Assembly (NCBI GenBank): GCA_963819685.1
Contig: CAWFXI010000007.1
Coordinates: forward strand, 558,001 to 622,000
DNA: 64,000 nt
Reading direction: 5' to 3'
Origin: CAIUGU01 sp963819685
GTDB lineage: Bacteria > Pseudomonadota > Gammaproteobacteria > Steroidobacterales > Steroidobacteraceae
The notes beneath the pieces were generated by a model. That model saw only the letters and a list, made by a program, of their open reading frames with translations. It searched no databases and was not told the DNA's origin. Numbering within the stretch: the stretch's first letter is position 1; each line of letters opens with the position of its first letter. This document shows positions 26,903-35,652 of this stretch, piece after piece. Made by a program: the position numbers and the translations under genes.

Positions 26903-27448
26903 TCACTGTGCCGCCACAACCTGCGGAATGTCGTACATTGAATACGCGAGCGTCACACGGTCCACGTTGGCGGGCAACGCCGGGTCCACGATGAAGCGCA
27001 CGCTCATCTCACGCCCCTCGAGTCCCTCGAAGTGCTGCGGTGTAAAGCAGAAGCATTCTGTCTTGTGGAAGTAACGCGTCGCCTGGCTTGGCGCGATGCT
27101 CGGTATCGCCTGGCCGGTGACTGCCTGTGGTTGCAGGTTCTTCGCGTAGAACTTCGTTTCGTACAGCCGTCCCGGCTCGACTTCCATGCTCGCGACCACA
27201 GGGTGGAACTCCCATGAACCGAAAGTCGGCGTGGCCGAAATCATCTCGACTGTGACTCGCCGGTCACCGACCGGCGCCTCGATGACCTGCGATGCGGCGC
27301 GCAACTTCTCGCGATTGCCATAGCCGGTGACATCGCAGAGAACGCCGTACAGCGGTACCAGTGCAAAGCCGAAGCCAAAGGCACATGCGGCCATCAGCCA
27401 AAGCTGGCCGGTGAGTCTGCGATTGTCGGCACGGCGCTGGTCGCTCAT
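26903..27448 (-). CDS. ctaG: Cytochrome c oxidase assembly protein CtaG (Cox11 type)
   Basis: The 181-residue protein has one N-terminal transmembrane helix and a periplasmic copper-binding domain with the invariant CFCFTPQHF motif (the CxC copper site) and the FGSWEFHPVVASMEVEPG region. It delivers copper to CuB of subunit I. Its ATG overlaps the stop of the upstream 43-residue gene by 3 bp, indicating coupling. Confidence 0.96.
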   Translation of the reverse strand: MSDQRRADNRRLTGQLWLMAACAFGFGFALVPLYGVLCDVTGYGNREKLRAASQVIEAPVGDRRVTVEMISATPTFGSWEFHPVVASMEVEPGRLYETKFYAKNLQPQAVTGQAIPSIAPSQATRYFHKTECFCFTPQHFEGLEGREMSVRFIVDPALPANVDRVTLAYSMYDIPQVVAAQ

Positions 27449-27576
27449 GGCGAGCGCGTGACCACGAGGTAGATGAAGCCGAAGTAGAAAACGAGAGCCA
27501 GGCCAACGAGCAGCAGCACATTCCTGCGAATGCGCTGCCGTCGTCCCGATTCAGACAATGCTTCCTGCTTCAGCAT
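27445..27576 (-). CDS. Small cytochrome oxidase assembly protein (43 aa)
   Basis: Translating the minus strand between ctaD and ctaG gives a 43-residue protein, beginning MLKQEALSESGRRQRIRR and ending LVVTRSP, with one transmembrane helix (NVLLLVGLALVFYFGFIYLV). A basic, soluble N-terminus followed by one helix is the form of the short proteins found at this exact position in proteobacterial cox operons. It starts 18 bp after ctaD and its stop overlaps the ctaG start. It is below the usual length cut-offs for gene calling. Role in assembly inferred from position only. Confidence 0.8.
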   Translation of the reverse strand: MLKQEALSESGRRQRIRRNVLLLVGLALVFYFGFIYLVVTRSP

Positions 27577-27594
27577 GCTGATTCCCGCGTCTGC

Positions 27595-29205
27595 CTACCT
27601 GACATCCGGTGGAGTGTCGAACGTGTGATGCGGAGCGGGCGACGGTACGGTCCACTCGAGTCCCTGCGGCATCGCGTCGTCCCAGACCTTGTCGGTAGCC
27701 TTTGCACCCCCTCGCAAGCTGCTCCAGATGATGTAGGCGAACAGCAACTGCGAGAGGCCGAACCCGAAGGCGCCGATCGACGAAATCATGTTGAACTCGG
27801 CAAACTGCGTCGAGTAATCGGGTATGCGGCGCGGCATGCCCGCCAGACCCAGGAAGTGCTGCGGGAAAAACAGGACGTTCACGAAAATCGTGGACAGCCA
27901 GAAATGCCACTTGGCCACGGCCATGCTGTACATGTGCCCCGTCCACTTTGGCAGCCAGTAGTAGACGCCCGCCATGATGGCAAACACCGCGCCGGGTACC
28001 AGCACATAGTGAAAGTGCGCAACGACGAAGTAAGTATCGTGGTACTGGAAATCAGCTGGCACGATCGCGAGCATCAGGCCCGAGAATCCGCCGATCGTGA
28101 ACAGGAACAGGAACGAGAGCGAGAACAGCATGGGCGGTTCGAAGGTCAGCGAACCCTTCCACATGGTCGCCGTCCAGTTGAACACCTTCACGCCGGTGGG
28201 AACCGCAATCAGCATGGTGGAGAGCATGAAAAACAGTTCGCCGGCCAGCGGCATGCCGGTCGTGAACATGTGGTGCGCCCAGACGATGAACGACAGGAAG
28301 GCGATCGATGCCACTGCGTACACCATCGCGTCATAGCCAAACAGCGGCTTGCGCGAGAATGTCGGGATGATCTCCGACACGATCCCGAATGCTGGCAGGA
28401 TCATGATATAGACCTCCGGATGCCCGAAGAACCAGAAGATGTGCTGGTACAGCACCGGGTCGCCGCCGCCAGACGCGGAGAAGAACGTGGTGCCGAAGAA
28501 GTGGTCCGTCAGGACCATCGTCACCGCGCCTGCAAATACGGGCATGACTGCAATCAGCAGGTACGCCGTGATCAGCCATGTCCAGGTGAACATCGGCATC
28601 TTGAGCAGCGACATGCCCGGTGCGCGCAGGTTCATGATGGTCACGATGATGTTGATCGAGCCCATGATCGACGACGCGCCCGCCAGGTGGATCGCGAAGA
28701 TGGCGAGCGGCAGCGCATCGCCCGTCTGGATCACCAGCGGTGGATACAGGGTCCAGCCTGAAGCAGGACCACCGCCCGGCACGAACAGGGAGAGGATGAG
28801 CAGGGAGAACGCTGCAACCAGCAGCCAGAAACTGAAATTGTTCATGCGCGGCAGCGCCATGTCCGGTGCGCCCACCTGCAGCGGCAGCATCCAGTTGGCA
28901 AGACCCACGGTTGCCGGCATCACCGCTCCGAACACCATGATCAGTGCGTGCACTGTCGTCATCGTGTTGAAAAATCCCGGATCGACGAGCTGCAGGCCGG
29001 GCTGGAACAGCTCGGCGCGGATGACCATCGCCATCGCGCCGCCCAGGAAGAACATGATCAGGCTGAACACCAGGTACATCGTGCCGATGTCCTTGTGATT
29101 CGTCGCGAACAGCCAGCGGCGCCAGCCTTTGGGCGCGCCGTGATCCTCATGCGCGTGATCGTGGGCGTGAACGGCTGCAGAGCCAAGGGTCTCAACTGAA
29201 CTCAT
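27595..29205 (-). CDS. ctaD: Cytochrome c oxidase subunit I
   Basis: The 536-residue protein has twelve transmembrane helices and all heme-copper oxidase residues: TTVHALIMVF (low-spin heme His), FWFFGHPEVYIMILPAFG (CuB His cross-linked to Tyr, and the E of the D-channel, type A1), AHHMFTTG (two CuB His), and HDTYFVVAHFHYVL (high- and low-spin heme His). It reduces O2 to water and pumps protons. The N-terminus is His-rich (HAHDHAHEDH), possibly metal-handling. It begins 2 bp after the ctaC stop. Confidence 0.98.
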   Translation of the reverse strand: MSSVETLGSAAVHAHDHAHEDHGAPKGWRRWLFATNHKDIGTMYLVFSLIMFFLGGAMAMVIRAELFQPGLQLVDPGFFNTMTTVHALIMVFGAVMPATVGLANWMLPLQVGAPDMALPRMNNFSFWLLVAAFSLLILSLFVPGGGPASGWTLYPPLVIQTGDALPLAIFAIHLAGASSIMGSINIIVTIMNLRAPGMSLLKMPMFTWTWLITAYLLIAVMPVFAGAVTMVLTDHFFGTTFFSASGGGDPVLYQHIFWFFGHPEVYIMILPAFGIVSEIIPTFSRKPLFGYDAMVYAVASIAFLSFIVWAHHMFTTGMPLAGELFFMLSTMLIAVPTGVKVFNWTATMWKGSLTFEPPMLFSLSFLFLFTIGGFSGLMLAIVPADFQYHDTYFVVAHFHYVLVPGAVFAIMAGVYYWLPKWTGHMYSMAVAKWHFWLSTIFVNVLFFPQHFLGLAGMPRRIPDYSTQFAEFNMISSIGAFGFGLSQLLFAYIIWSSLRGGAKATDKVWDDAMPQGLEWTVPSPAPHHTFDTPPDVR

Positions 29206-29207
29206 GT

Positions 29208-30132
29208 TTACTCCGCCTTCGCGACAATCTGGGTCGCGACATCAATCGTCTGGTTGCCTGTGATGACCTGTGCCGTTGCCACCGGTGCGGGAGCCGCCCC
29301 GCCCTGCTGCTGCTTCAGCCAGGCTGCGTAGTCTGCTTCGGACTTCACCTCCACCACTACCGGCATGAAGCCGTGGTCGCGGCCGCACAGTTCGGCGCAC
29401 TGCCCGCGGTACACGCCCGGCTCGCTGGCCCGGAACCAGAGTTCATTGACGAATCCCGGTATTGCATCCTTCTTCATGCCGAGATCAGGCACCCACCAGG
29501 CATGTAGTCACATCCGCCGCCGTGAGCAGGATGCGGACCTTCGCGTTCACCGGTACGACCAGCGGGTTGTCGACTTCGAGCAGGTAGTTCTCGACGCTGT
29601 CGGGATCGATGCCGGAGTCGAGTTGCCGCGCAACGTTGCTGGCCGGGGCAAGCGCCGAAAAGAATTTGACGCCGTCATCCAGATAGTCGTAGTGCCATTT
29701 CCACTGGTAGCCGGTGACCTTGATCGTCAGGTTTGAGTCGCGGGTGTCCTCGATCTTGACCAGGGTCTCGGCCGCAGGAATGGCCATCCCCACGAGGATG
29801 ACGATCGGGATGATCGTCCAGATGATCTCGGCTTGCGTGTTGTGCACAAAGGTTGCGGGCTCCGCACCCGCCGACCTCCGGAACTTGACGATGGAATAGA
29901 TCATCGCGCCGAAGACGAGCACTGCGATCACAACGCAGATCCACAGAATCAGCATGTGCAGCTGGTGGATGTCGCGGCTCAGATCGGAAACGCCCACCGG
30001 CATGTTGAGGTTCCAGGCGGCGAGCGCCGGGCTCGCCTGAAGGAAACCCGCTACGACGGCGGTTGCGACGTACCGACAGATGCAAAAGGCACGGCTGGTC
30101 TTTCGCATCGCTCGTTCAAGCATCTTCAACAT
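29208..30132 (-). pseudogene. ctaC: Cytochrome c oxidase subunit II, interrupted by a +1 frameshift
   Basis: Two overlapping frames make one subunit II. The first (30132 down to 29485) gives the signal peptide, two transmembrane helices and most of the cupredoxin domain up to ILLTAADVT, then runs off-frame to a stop. The second resumes with HAWWVPDLGMKKDAIPGFVNE and ends with the CuA site CAELCGRDHGFM. Joining needs removal of one base, best T29505 (plus strand). All CuA ligands (His of HAWW, Cys, Glu, Cys, His, Met) are present once joined, so the lesion is recent, is a sequencing error, or is bypassed. There is no slippery heptamer. The start could instead be ATG 30108. A repeat element lies in the signal-peptide region. 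Confidence 0.88.
30079..30109. repeat. Palindromic repeat copy R3 inside ctaC signal-peptide region
   Basis: This 31-bp stretch opens GATGCAAAAGGCACGG and closes CTTTCGCATC, matching 27 of 31 positions of the hairpin at 44935-44965. It forms an imperfect 10-bp stem with an 11-nt loop. It covers the candidate ctaC start at 30108 and about ten codons of the signal peptide (reading MRKTSRAFCI on the coding strand). Confidence 0.65.
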
Positions 30133-30260
30133 GTTGGTGCCAATGCTCCCATTCCATAAATCAGTAATCAGCAGCGCGCGCGTTGCGCTGCCGCCGGCGC
30201 GGCCGGCAAACCTCGGCCCAGATGAGCGCGTAGCTGGCCCCAGCATGACGCGTACGCTCC

Positions 30261-30782
30261 TCACCTCAAGTCAGGCGATTCGTTGACGTTCCCGATCAAC
30301 TGTTTGAGGCGCGCCGCGAGTTCGCGGCGCTCGTCTTCCGCCAGGAAACGGCCTATCTCAAGCGAGCGACCCTGACTTTCCAGGCAGAGGCGCAGCGGAT
30401 GCAGCCCATGTTGCGGCGCGCGGAGTTTAACCTTGGCCCAGTGGCGAGGAAATACCGTGAACTCCCTATACGACCCTTCGATGAGCTCGACCGTGATGGA
30501 GGAGTCGGTGATTTCGAGGGTTTCCCGGTCCGCGCCGCGCCTCATGGACAGTCTCGTTGCCCACACGAGCAACGCAATTTCGAGGCCGGCAAACGGCAGG
30601 ATGGGCCATAAACCCTTGATTGCCATCACCGCGGCGATCAGGAAAGTTGCGCCCCCGGTGGCAGCCAGAAACACCGTCGCTGACTTTGGTGTCAGCGAGC
30701 AGTTTGGGGAAATCACAATGAGATGCGGCGCCGGGGCCTGCAAGTGCGCACTTGGAGTCGCGAAAGCGCTGCCACTTGTCAT
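30261..30782 (-). CDS. DUF2244 domain membrane protein
   Basis: The protein (173 residues from ATG 30782) has two close transmembrane helices (about 35-75) and a cytoplasmic domain with the family features SPNCSLTPKSATVFLAA near the start, LEITDSSITVEL, and WAKVKLRAP. DUF2244 proteins typically lie just upstream of ctaC in alpha- and gammaproteobacteria, as here, and are annotated as integral membrane proteins of unknown role. The open frame extends to 30920, but the extension overlaps bioD and repeat-like DNA and is not conserved in style. Confidence 0.85.
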   Translation of the reverse strand: MTSGSAFATPSAHLQAPAPHLIVISPNCSLTPKSATVFLAATGGATFLIAAVMAIKGLWPILPFAGLEIALLVWATRLSMRRGADRETLEITDSSITVELIEGSYREFTVFPRHWAKVKLRAPQHGLHPLRLCLESQGRSLEIGRFLAEDERRELAARLKQLIGNVNESPDLR

Positions 30783-30849
30783 GTTGCTCAAACTCGCCGG
30801 CACGTTGGAAAATCGGCCGTATGGTACTTGAGCCGAGGCGGACGGTGCA

Positions 30850-30869
30850 ATGCACAAAGCCCGGATGGA
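30850..30869. repeat. Degenerate palindromic-repeat copy R4
   Basis: In the gap between bioD and the DUF2244 gene, the 20 bases from ATGCACAAAGCCCGG match 16 of 20 positions of the repeat core ATGCAAAAGGCACGG and its continuation at 44936. A small separate hairpin GGAAAAG/TTTTTCC follows directly. The similarity is weak and could be chance. Confidence 0.3.
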
Positions 30870-30883
30870 AAAGGGGTTTTTCC

Positions 30884-31607
30884 TCATTCCCCGGGGCTTA
30901 GCTGCATGGCGTCGAGCCACGGAAGAGCGGCTTCAGCAGTGGCAACTGCAAGCGGCGGAACCACGCCCAGGCAGGGGGCTGGCAAGAAACTGCGCAAAGC
31001 CTCGATGTTGTCGTTGAGCGGTGAGAATTCGGGATCAATGCAGCTGCCGATCCAGCCCACCAGCTTCGACTTGCCGCCCTTTTCGATGGCTTCACTCGTG
31101 AGCAGCGCGTGGTTGATGCACCCAAGTCTCAGGCCCACGACAAGAATAACGCCGAGACCCAGATGTCTCGGGCAAATCGCTCAGGAAGGAAGCAGGTCCA
31201 AGCGGCACACGCCAGCCCCCTGCGCCCTCGACGATGACGATGTCAGCCTGGCCCGCCAGTGACCGATACGCTGCAATGAGCCGCGTCAGTTCGATGGTGA
31301 CTCCAATCGCCTGGGCCGCGAGGTGAGGTGCGATGGGCGGTTCAAAAGCGTACGGGTTGACGATTGAGTAGGGTTGCGGCTCTGAAGCCTGTTCGAGAAG
31401 CAGCGAGGCATCTTCGTTCCGCAGGCCTTGAGGGGTGCTTCGGCAGCCACTGGCAACCGGTTTCATACCCATTACCCGACGCCCAAGAGCCTTGTGCTGG
31501 AGCATCAATGCACCGGCAATCAACGTCTTGCCGACGCCGGTATCGGTGCCCGTGATGAAGTAGCCGGTAGCGTTGGAGGCTGGGATGGGAGGCAATGAAT
31601 AGTTCAA
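30884..31607 (-). pseudogene. bioD: Dethiobiotin synthetase, interrupted by a +1 frameshift
   Basis: The N-terminal frame carries FITGTDTGVGKTLIAGAL (P-loop), GMKPVASGC and VEGAGGWRVPLGPASFLSDL, then becomes non-homologous. The C-terminal frame continues LGLGVILVVGLRLGCINHALLTSEAI and ends at 30884 with the expected C-terminus. Removing one base of the GGG run at 31170-31172 (plus strand) restores one frame reading SDLPRHLGLGVILVVG. Dethiobiotin synthetase closes the ureido ring from 7,8-diaminopelargonic acid with CO2 and ATP. The intact residues suggest a very recent mutation or a homopolymer sequencing error. It is the last gene of the bioBFHCD group. Confidence 0.88.
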
Positions 31608-31693
31608 TTTGACACTAACTGAAGTCTAAAAAGGGCCTTCCATTTCGGAGTATTGATAATAATAAGTAAATGATAAGTCCAACATTCCATGCC

Positions 31694-32593
31694 CTATTCC
31701 CTGTGCCTTACACCGATGTTTTCGACGGAAACCCGTACCTCGCCATCCTGACGGTGACCGACGGAAACGCTGCCAGTCCCCCAGGCTTGCCCGTAGACCA
31801 CTTCATAGGTAGCAGGCAGTACACCATCCTGGCGGAAGGACTCGTAGGCATTCTGCAATGCCTGCATGCGGCGTCGACCAGTCAATCCCGAGCCCCTGCC
31901 CTGCATGGCGTTGCGGGCGCCGATCAGCTTGAGTTCGCGCATGAGTGCCGTGGCGTTCTGGTAGGTCAGCGTGAATTGCTCCACATCAAGCACCGGCTCG
32001 GCAAGTCGGGCTCGCATCAGAGCATCCCCCAGGTCGTGCATATCGACGAACTGGTGTACATGAGGTCGCGCGTCCACCACTGCCCAGGCTGAGCGCAACT
32101 CATGCAGGGTGTCCGGTCCAAACGAGGTGAACGAGAACAGTCCGCGGGGCTTGAGCACGCGCTGGATTTCCGCAAGGACGGCGTCGGGAGGAGTGCACCA
32201 TTGCAGCATCAGATTGCTGACAATGAGGTCAACGGACTGGTCCTTGAAAGGCAGCTGCGCGGCATCGGCGCAAAGCCGGTCAAAGCGGCGACGCCACCCC
32301 AGCTGGTGGCGAGCTTCCGCGAGCATGCCGGGCGCAAGATCAACAGCTACCACCTGGGCACGCGGAAAACGCGCCTTGAGCGCCTTGCTTGCATGCCCGG
32401 TTCCGGCGCCAAGATCGACCACAACCTCGGGCTGCAGCACGACGAAATCGAGGCGCCCGAGCAGTCGCGTCCTCACTTCCTTCTGCAGCACCGCCGCAGC
32501 GTCGTACGAGCCGCTGGCCGTATCGAATGATCTGCGCACTGCTTTCGCATCCAGACGAAGCGGGCCCATTTGCGGATCGGGGGTCGGCTTCAT
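31694..32593 (-). CDS. bioC: Malonyl-[ACP] O-methyltransferase BioC
   Basis: The 299-residue protein has a SAM-dependent methyltransferase fold: motif I VVDLGAGTGHASKAL, motif post-I VVAVDLAPGML, LPFKDQSVDLIVSNLMLQWC and the BioC-type FTSFGPDTLHELR followed by FVDMHDLGDALMRARLAEPVLD. It methylates malonyl-ACP to start pimelate synthesis. Its ATG overlaps the bioH stop by four bases. Confidence 0.96.
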   Translation of the reverse strand: MKPTPDPQMGPLRLDAKAVRRSFDTASGSYDAAAVLQKEVRTRLLGRLDFVVLQPEVVVDLGAGTGHASKALKARFPRAQVVAVDLAPGMLAEARHQLGWRRRFDRLCADAAQLPFKDQSVDLIVSNLMLQWCTPPDAVLAEIQRVLKPRGLFSFTSFGPDTLHELRSAWAVVDARPHVHQFVDMHDLGDALMRARLAEPVLDVEQFTLTYQNATALMRELKLIGARNAMQGRGSGLTGRRRMQALQNAYESFRQDGVLPATYEVVYGQAWGTGSVSVGHRQDGEVRVSVENIGVRHRE

Positions 32594-33393
32594 GAAACCA
32601 CTTCTGCCGAGGCGTGGGTCCCTGCTTCCTGCGACAGGAAATCGAGGAGTACTGTCCGGAACTCCTCAGCATGCGAAATGAAGGGCGCATGGCCGGCACG
32701 GCGTATCAGATGAAATCGGGAGCCAGGAATGTGCCCGGCGAGATGGCCGCTTGCACCGGGGGGCGTTACGCGATCGTGTTCACCCGCCACGATCAGCGCT
32801 GGCAATGACAGGCGCGCGAGCGAAGCCCTCAAATCCACTGATCCCAGGATGTCGAGACCCACCTCGAGCGCTGCAGGTTCGGGCAGGCCGCCTGCGGTCA
32901 ACCTCTGGCGTAACTCGCGCAGACTGGCAAGCTCCCGTTCATCTCCACGCACCTGCAACGCCAGGAATTCCTGCACGGTTGCCTTGTAGTCTTCGCGCAG
33001 GCGCGCGCCAAAACCTGCCAGCGCTTGCGGAGTCATTGCGGCAGACCAGTCGGGTGCCGTCACGAATCGCGGTGTCGTTGCAACCAGCACCAGTCGAGCT
33101 ATGCGCTCCGCCGCCAGCGTCGCCAGTCGCAACGCCACCATGCCGCCGAGGGACCAACCGAGTACTGTTGCATTCCGGGGCACATACGGAGCAACCGCCC
33201 GAGTGAAGTCATCCAGTGTGCGGCACTCTGGTGTCCACTCGCTCCTGCCGTGTCCCGGCAAGTCGATCCTGTGCAGCCGACAGGTACCTGCAAGCTCACC
33301 CGCCATGCCATCCCAGATGCGGGCATTCAGACCCCAGCCATGCAGCAGCACGAGGTCAAAACCGGTGCCTGTTATGTCGACATTGAGCTTCAT
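32590..33393 (-). CDS. bioH: Pimeloyl-[ACP] methyl ester esterase BioH
   Basis: The 267-residue alpha/beta hydrolase has the oxyanion HGWGLNARIW, nucleophile elbow GWSLGG (catalytic Ser), Asp in GEHDRVTPP and His in RAGHAPFISH. It removes the methyl group of pimeloyl-ACP methyl ester, ending the BioC-BioH pathway. It overlaps bioF and bioC by four bases each, an ATGA-linked operon. Confidence 0.95.
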   Translation of the reverse strand: MKLNVDITGTGFDLVLLHGWGLNARIWDGMAGELAGTCRLHRIDLPGHGRSEWTPECRTLDDFTRAVAPYVPRNATVLGWSLGGMVALRLATLAAERIARLVLVATTPRFVTAPDWSAAMTPQALAGFGARLREDYKATVQEFLALQVRGDERELASLRELRQRLTAGGLPEPAALEVGLDILGSVDLRASLARLSLPALIVAGEHDRVTPPGASGHLAGHIPGSRFHLIRRAGHAPFISHAEEFRTVLLDFLSQEAGTHASAEVVS

Positions 33394-34664
33394 GCCGGCG
33401 AAGGAAGCCAGTGCAGGCGTGACAGGGCTCCCAGCAGCTGTTCAACGTGACCGTCTTCGTGTGCCGCTGAGAACGTAATGCGCAGTCGTGCGCTGCCCTC
33501 CGGGACTGTCGGGGGCCGGATCGCGCTGACCAGAATGCCAGCCGCAAGCAGCGCGGCGCTCGCCTTGAGGGCGTCCGCTTCGCTGCCGAGGATCAGCGGT
33601 TGAATGGGAGTCGTCGACGGCAGCAATGGCCATCCCAGGAGCCCGGCCTGCTCGCGAAATCTTGCGATGTGGCGATTCAGACGCTGTCGTCGCCAATCGT
33701 CCGCTTGTACACGACGCAACGCCACGCGCGTGGCAGCAGCAATCGAAGGTGGCAAGGCGGTCGTGTAGATGTAGGTTCGGGCACCCTGAATCAGTGTTTC
33801 GATCAGACTTGCGGAACCGGCAACGAATGCGCCGAACGTTCCCAGCGCTTTGCCGAACGTTGCCATCAGTACGGGAACCGCATCTGGATCAAGCGAGGCG
33901 GCATCGACACTGCCCCGCCCGTTTCTGCCCAGCACCCCAAACCCGTGCGCATCGTCGACAATCAGGTGAGCGTCATGAGTGCGCGCTGCTGTTGCCAGCG
34001 ATGCAAGCGGGGCGATATCGCCATCCATGCTGAAGACACCGTCCGTCAGCACCCAGGAACAGCGTTCGTCGGAACCGGCTGGCTGGCGTGACAGGCGGTC
34101 TTCGAGCGCTGCCACGTTCGCGTGAGGATAGCGACTGAAGCGCGCGCCGCTGCCGAGCCCGGCATCGAGCAGCGAAGCATGGTTCAGGCGATCTTCGAAC
34201 ACGTGATCGCCCTTCCGGAACAACGCACTCGCCAATCCCAGATTGGCCATGTAGCCAGTCGAAAAAACCAGCGCTCGGGCGCGACCCGTAAATGCCGCCA
34301 GTTCGGCTTCCAGGGCTTCATGCTCCGGGCCATGACCCGAGATCAGATGCGACGCGCCGCTACCGACACCGTAACGGCTCGCAGCGACGGTACATGCTTC
34401 GATCACTTCCCTGTCGCCGGCAAGCCCGAGGTAATCATTGCTGCAAAACGAAATGCAGTCGCGACCGTCAACGCGGACTCGCACCGGCTGGTTGGTATCT
34501 GGCGTATCTACGACCCGTCGCCGTCGATACCGGCTGGGCGTGAGGTCAGCGAGGCGCGTGTTCAGAACACTCTCGAGCAATCCGGCGGAATTACCCCTGA
34601 TCACGGCTTGCTTCAGCGCCTCGCGAACGTGCCCCTGGATGGACAGCCAGAGCCGGGTCGGCAT
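33390..34664 (-). CDS. bioF: 8-Amino-7-oxononanoate synthase
   Basis: The protein belongs to the PLP-dependent alpha-oxoamine synthase family: FCSNDYLGLAGD, FSTGYMANLG, DDAHGFGVLGRNGRG and the Schiff-base region VPVLMATFGKALGTFGAF (Lys). It condenses pimeloyl-ACP with alanine. The frame begins at ATG 34664, overlapping bioB by 74 bp and giving 424 residues, longer than usual; a start near TTG 34580 would give 396 residues. The protein identity is certain, the start is not. Confidence 0.93.
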   Translation of the reverse strand: MPTRLWLSIQGHVREALKQAVIRGNSAGLLESVLNTRLADLTPSRYRRRRVVDTPDTNQPVRVRVDGRDCISFCSNDYLGLAGDREVIEACTVAASRYGVGSGASHLISGHGPEHEALEAELAAFTGRARALVFSTGYMANLGLASALFRKGDHVFEDRLNHASLLDAGLGSGARFSRYPHANVAALEDRLSRQPAGSDERCSWVLTDGVFSMDGDIAPLASLATAARTHDAHLIVDDAHGFGVLGRNGRGSVDAASLDPDAVPVLMATFGKALGTFGAFVAGSASLIETLIQGARTYIYTTALPPSIAAATRVALRRVQADDWRRQRLNRHIARFREQAGLLGWPLLPSTTPIQPLILGSEADALKASAALLAAGILVSAIRPPTVPEGSARLRITFSAAHEDGHVEQLLGALSRLHWLPSPA

Positions 34665-35652
34665 CGTGGTTGGGCGCGGCGGCGGCTTCGGGGCTGATTC
34701 CGAGGCGCGCGAAGAGCTTGCGGTCCAGGTCCTCGTCGGGATTCCCTGTCGTCAGCAACTTGTCGCCGTAGAAGATCGAATTGGCGCCGGCGAGAAAGCA
34801 CAGGGCCTGCAACTCGTCCGACATGTCACTGCGGCCGGCTGACAGGCGCACATGCGCCTTCGGCATCAGGATGCGTGCGACTGCTATCGTGCGGACGAAA
34901 TCAAGCGGATCGAGAGGGGCTGTGCCGAACAGGGGCGTGCCTGCCACCTGGACCAGCTGGTTGATGGGAACACTGTCGGGATGCTGCGGCAGCGTTGCCA
35001 GCGTGTGCAGAAGTTCCGCGCGATCGGCTTTGGTCTCGCCCATGCCGAGGATGCCGCCGCAACATACCTTGATTCCGGCATCACGGACTGCCTGCAGCGT
35101 ATCGAGGCGGTCCTGATAGGTACGGGTGGTGATGATCTTCTCGTAGAATCCGGAAGAGGTATCCAGGTTGTGGTTGTAGTAATCGAGGCCCGCTGCCTTG
35201 AGCACTTCCGCCTGTTCCGGCTCAAGCATGCCCAGGGTGGCGCACGTTTCAAGGCCGAGTGACCGTACGCCCCGAATCATCTCGGCCACCGCTGCCAGTT
35301 GATGCTTCCTGGGGTTGCGATACGCAGCTCCCATACAAAAGCGAGTGGCGCCATTCGCCCGGGCTGTCCGCGCACTGTCCAGTACGGTTTCGACGTCAAG
35401 CAACGCTTCGCGCTCAACACCCGTGTCATAGCGAACGCTTTGCGGACAGTACGCACAATCCTCGGGGCACGCACCCGTCTTGATGGAGAGCAGCGTGCTG
35501 ACCTGTACCTCGTTGGGGTTGAATTCCCGGCGATGGACCAGCTGGGCTTGAAAAATCAGGTCTGCGAACGGCAAGTCAAACAACCCCCTGACTTCGTCCA
35601 GGGTCCAGTCTGTCCGAATCAGACTTGAGGCATCGAGGGGCTGGCCGGGCAT
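34591..35652 (-). CDS. bioB: Biotin synthase
   Basis: The 353-residue radical SAM enzyme has CPEDCAYC (CxxxCxxC, [4Fe-4S] cluster), ARANGATRFCMGAA, LGLETCATLGML and YYNHNLDTSSGFYEKI, and the [2Fe-2S] cysteine/arginine region HVRLSAGRSDM. It inserts sulfur into dethiobiotin. ATG 35652 has AAGG with six-base spacing; the open frame reaches 35757. First gene of bioBFHCD, divergent from comF, the classic gammaproteobacterial arrangement. The last about 30 residues are Ala/Asp-rich and poorly conserved in style. Confidence 0.97.
   Translation of the reverse strand: MPGQPLDASSLIRTDWTLDEVRGLFDLPFADLIFQAQLVHRREFNPNEVQVSTLLSIKTGACPEDCAYCPQSVRYDTGVEREALLDVETVLDSARTARANGATRFCMGAAYRNPRKHQLAAVAEMIRGVRSLGLETCATLGMLEPEQAEVLKAAGLDYYNHNLDTSSGFYEKIITTRTYQDRLDTLQAVRDAGIKVCCGGILGMGETKADRAELLHTLATLPQHPDSVPINQLVQVAGTPLFGTAPLDPLDFVRTIAVARILMPKAHVRLSAGRSDMSDELQALCFLAGANSIFYGDKLLTTGNPDEDLDRKLFARLGISPEAAAAPNHDADPALAVHPGARSRGAEASRDQG

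Noticed and set aside
29485..29508. Programmed ribosomal frameshifting in ctaC.
   Set aside because: No slippery heptamer or downstream pseudoknot is evident and cox subunit II genes are not known to use it; a sequencing error or mutation is simpler.
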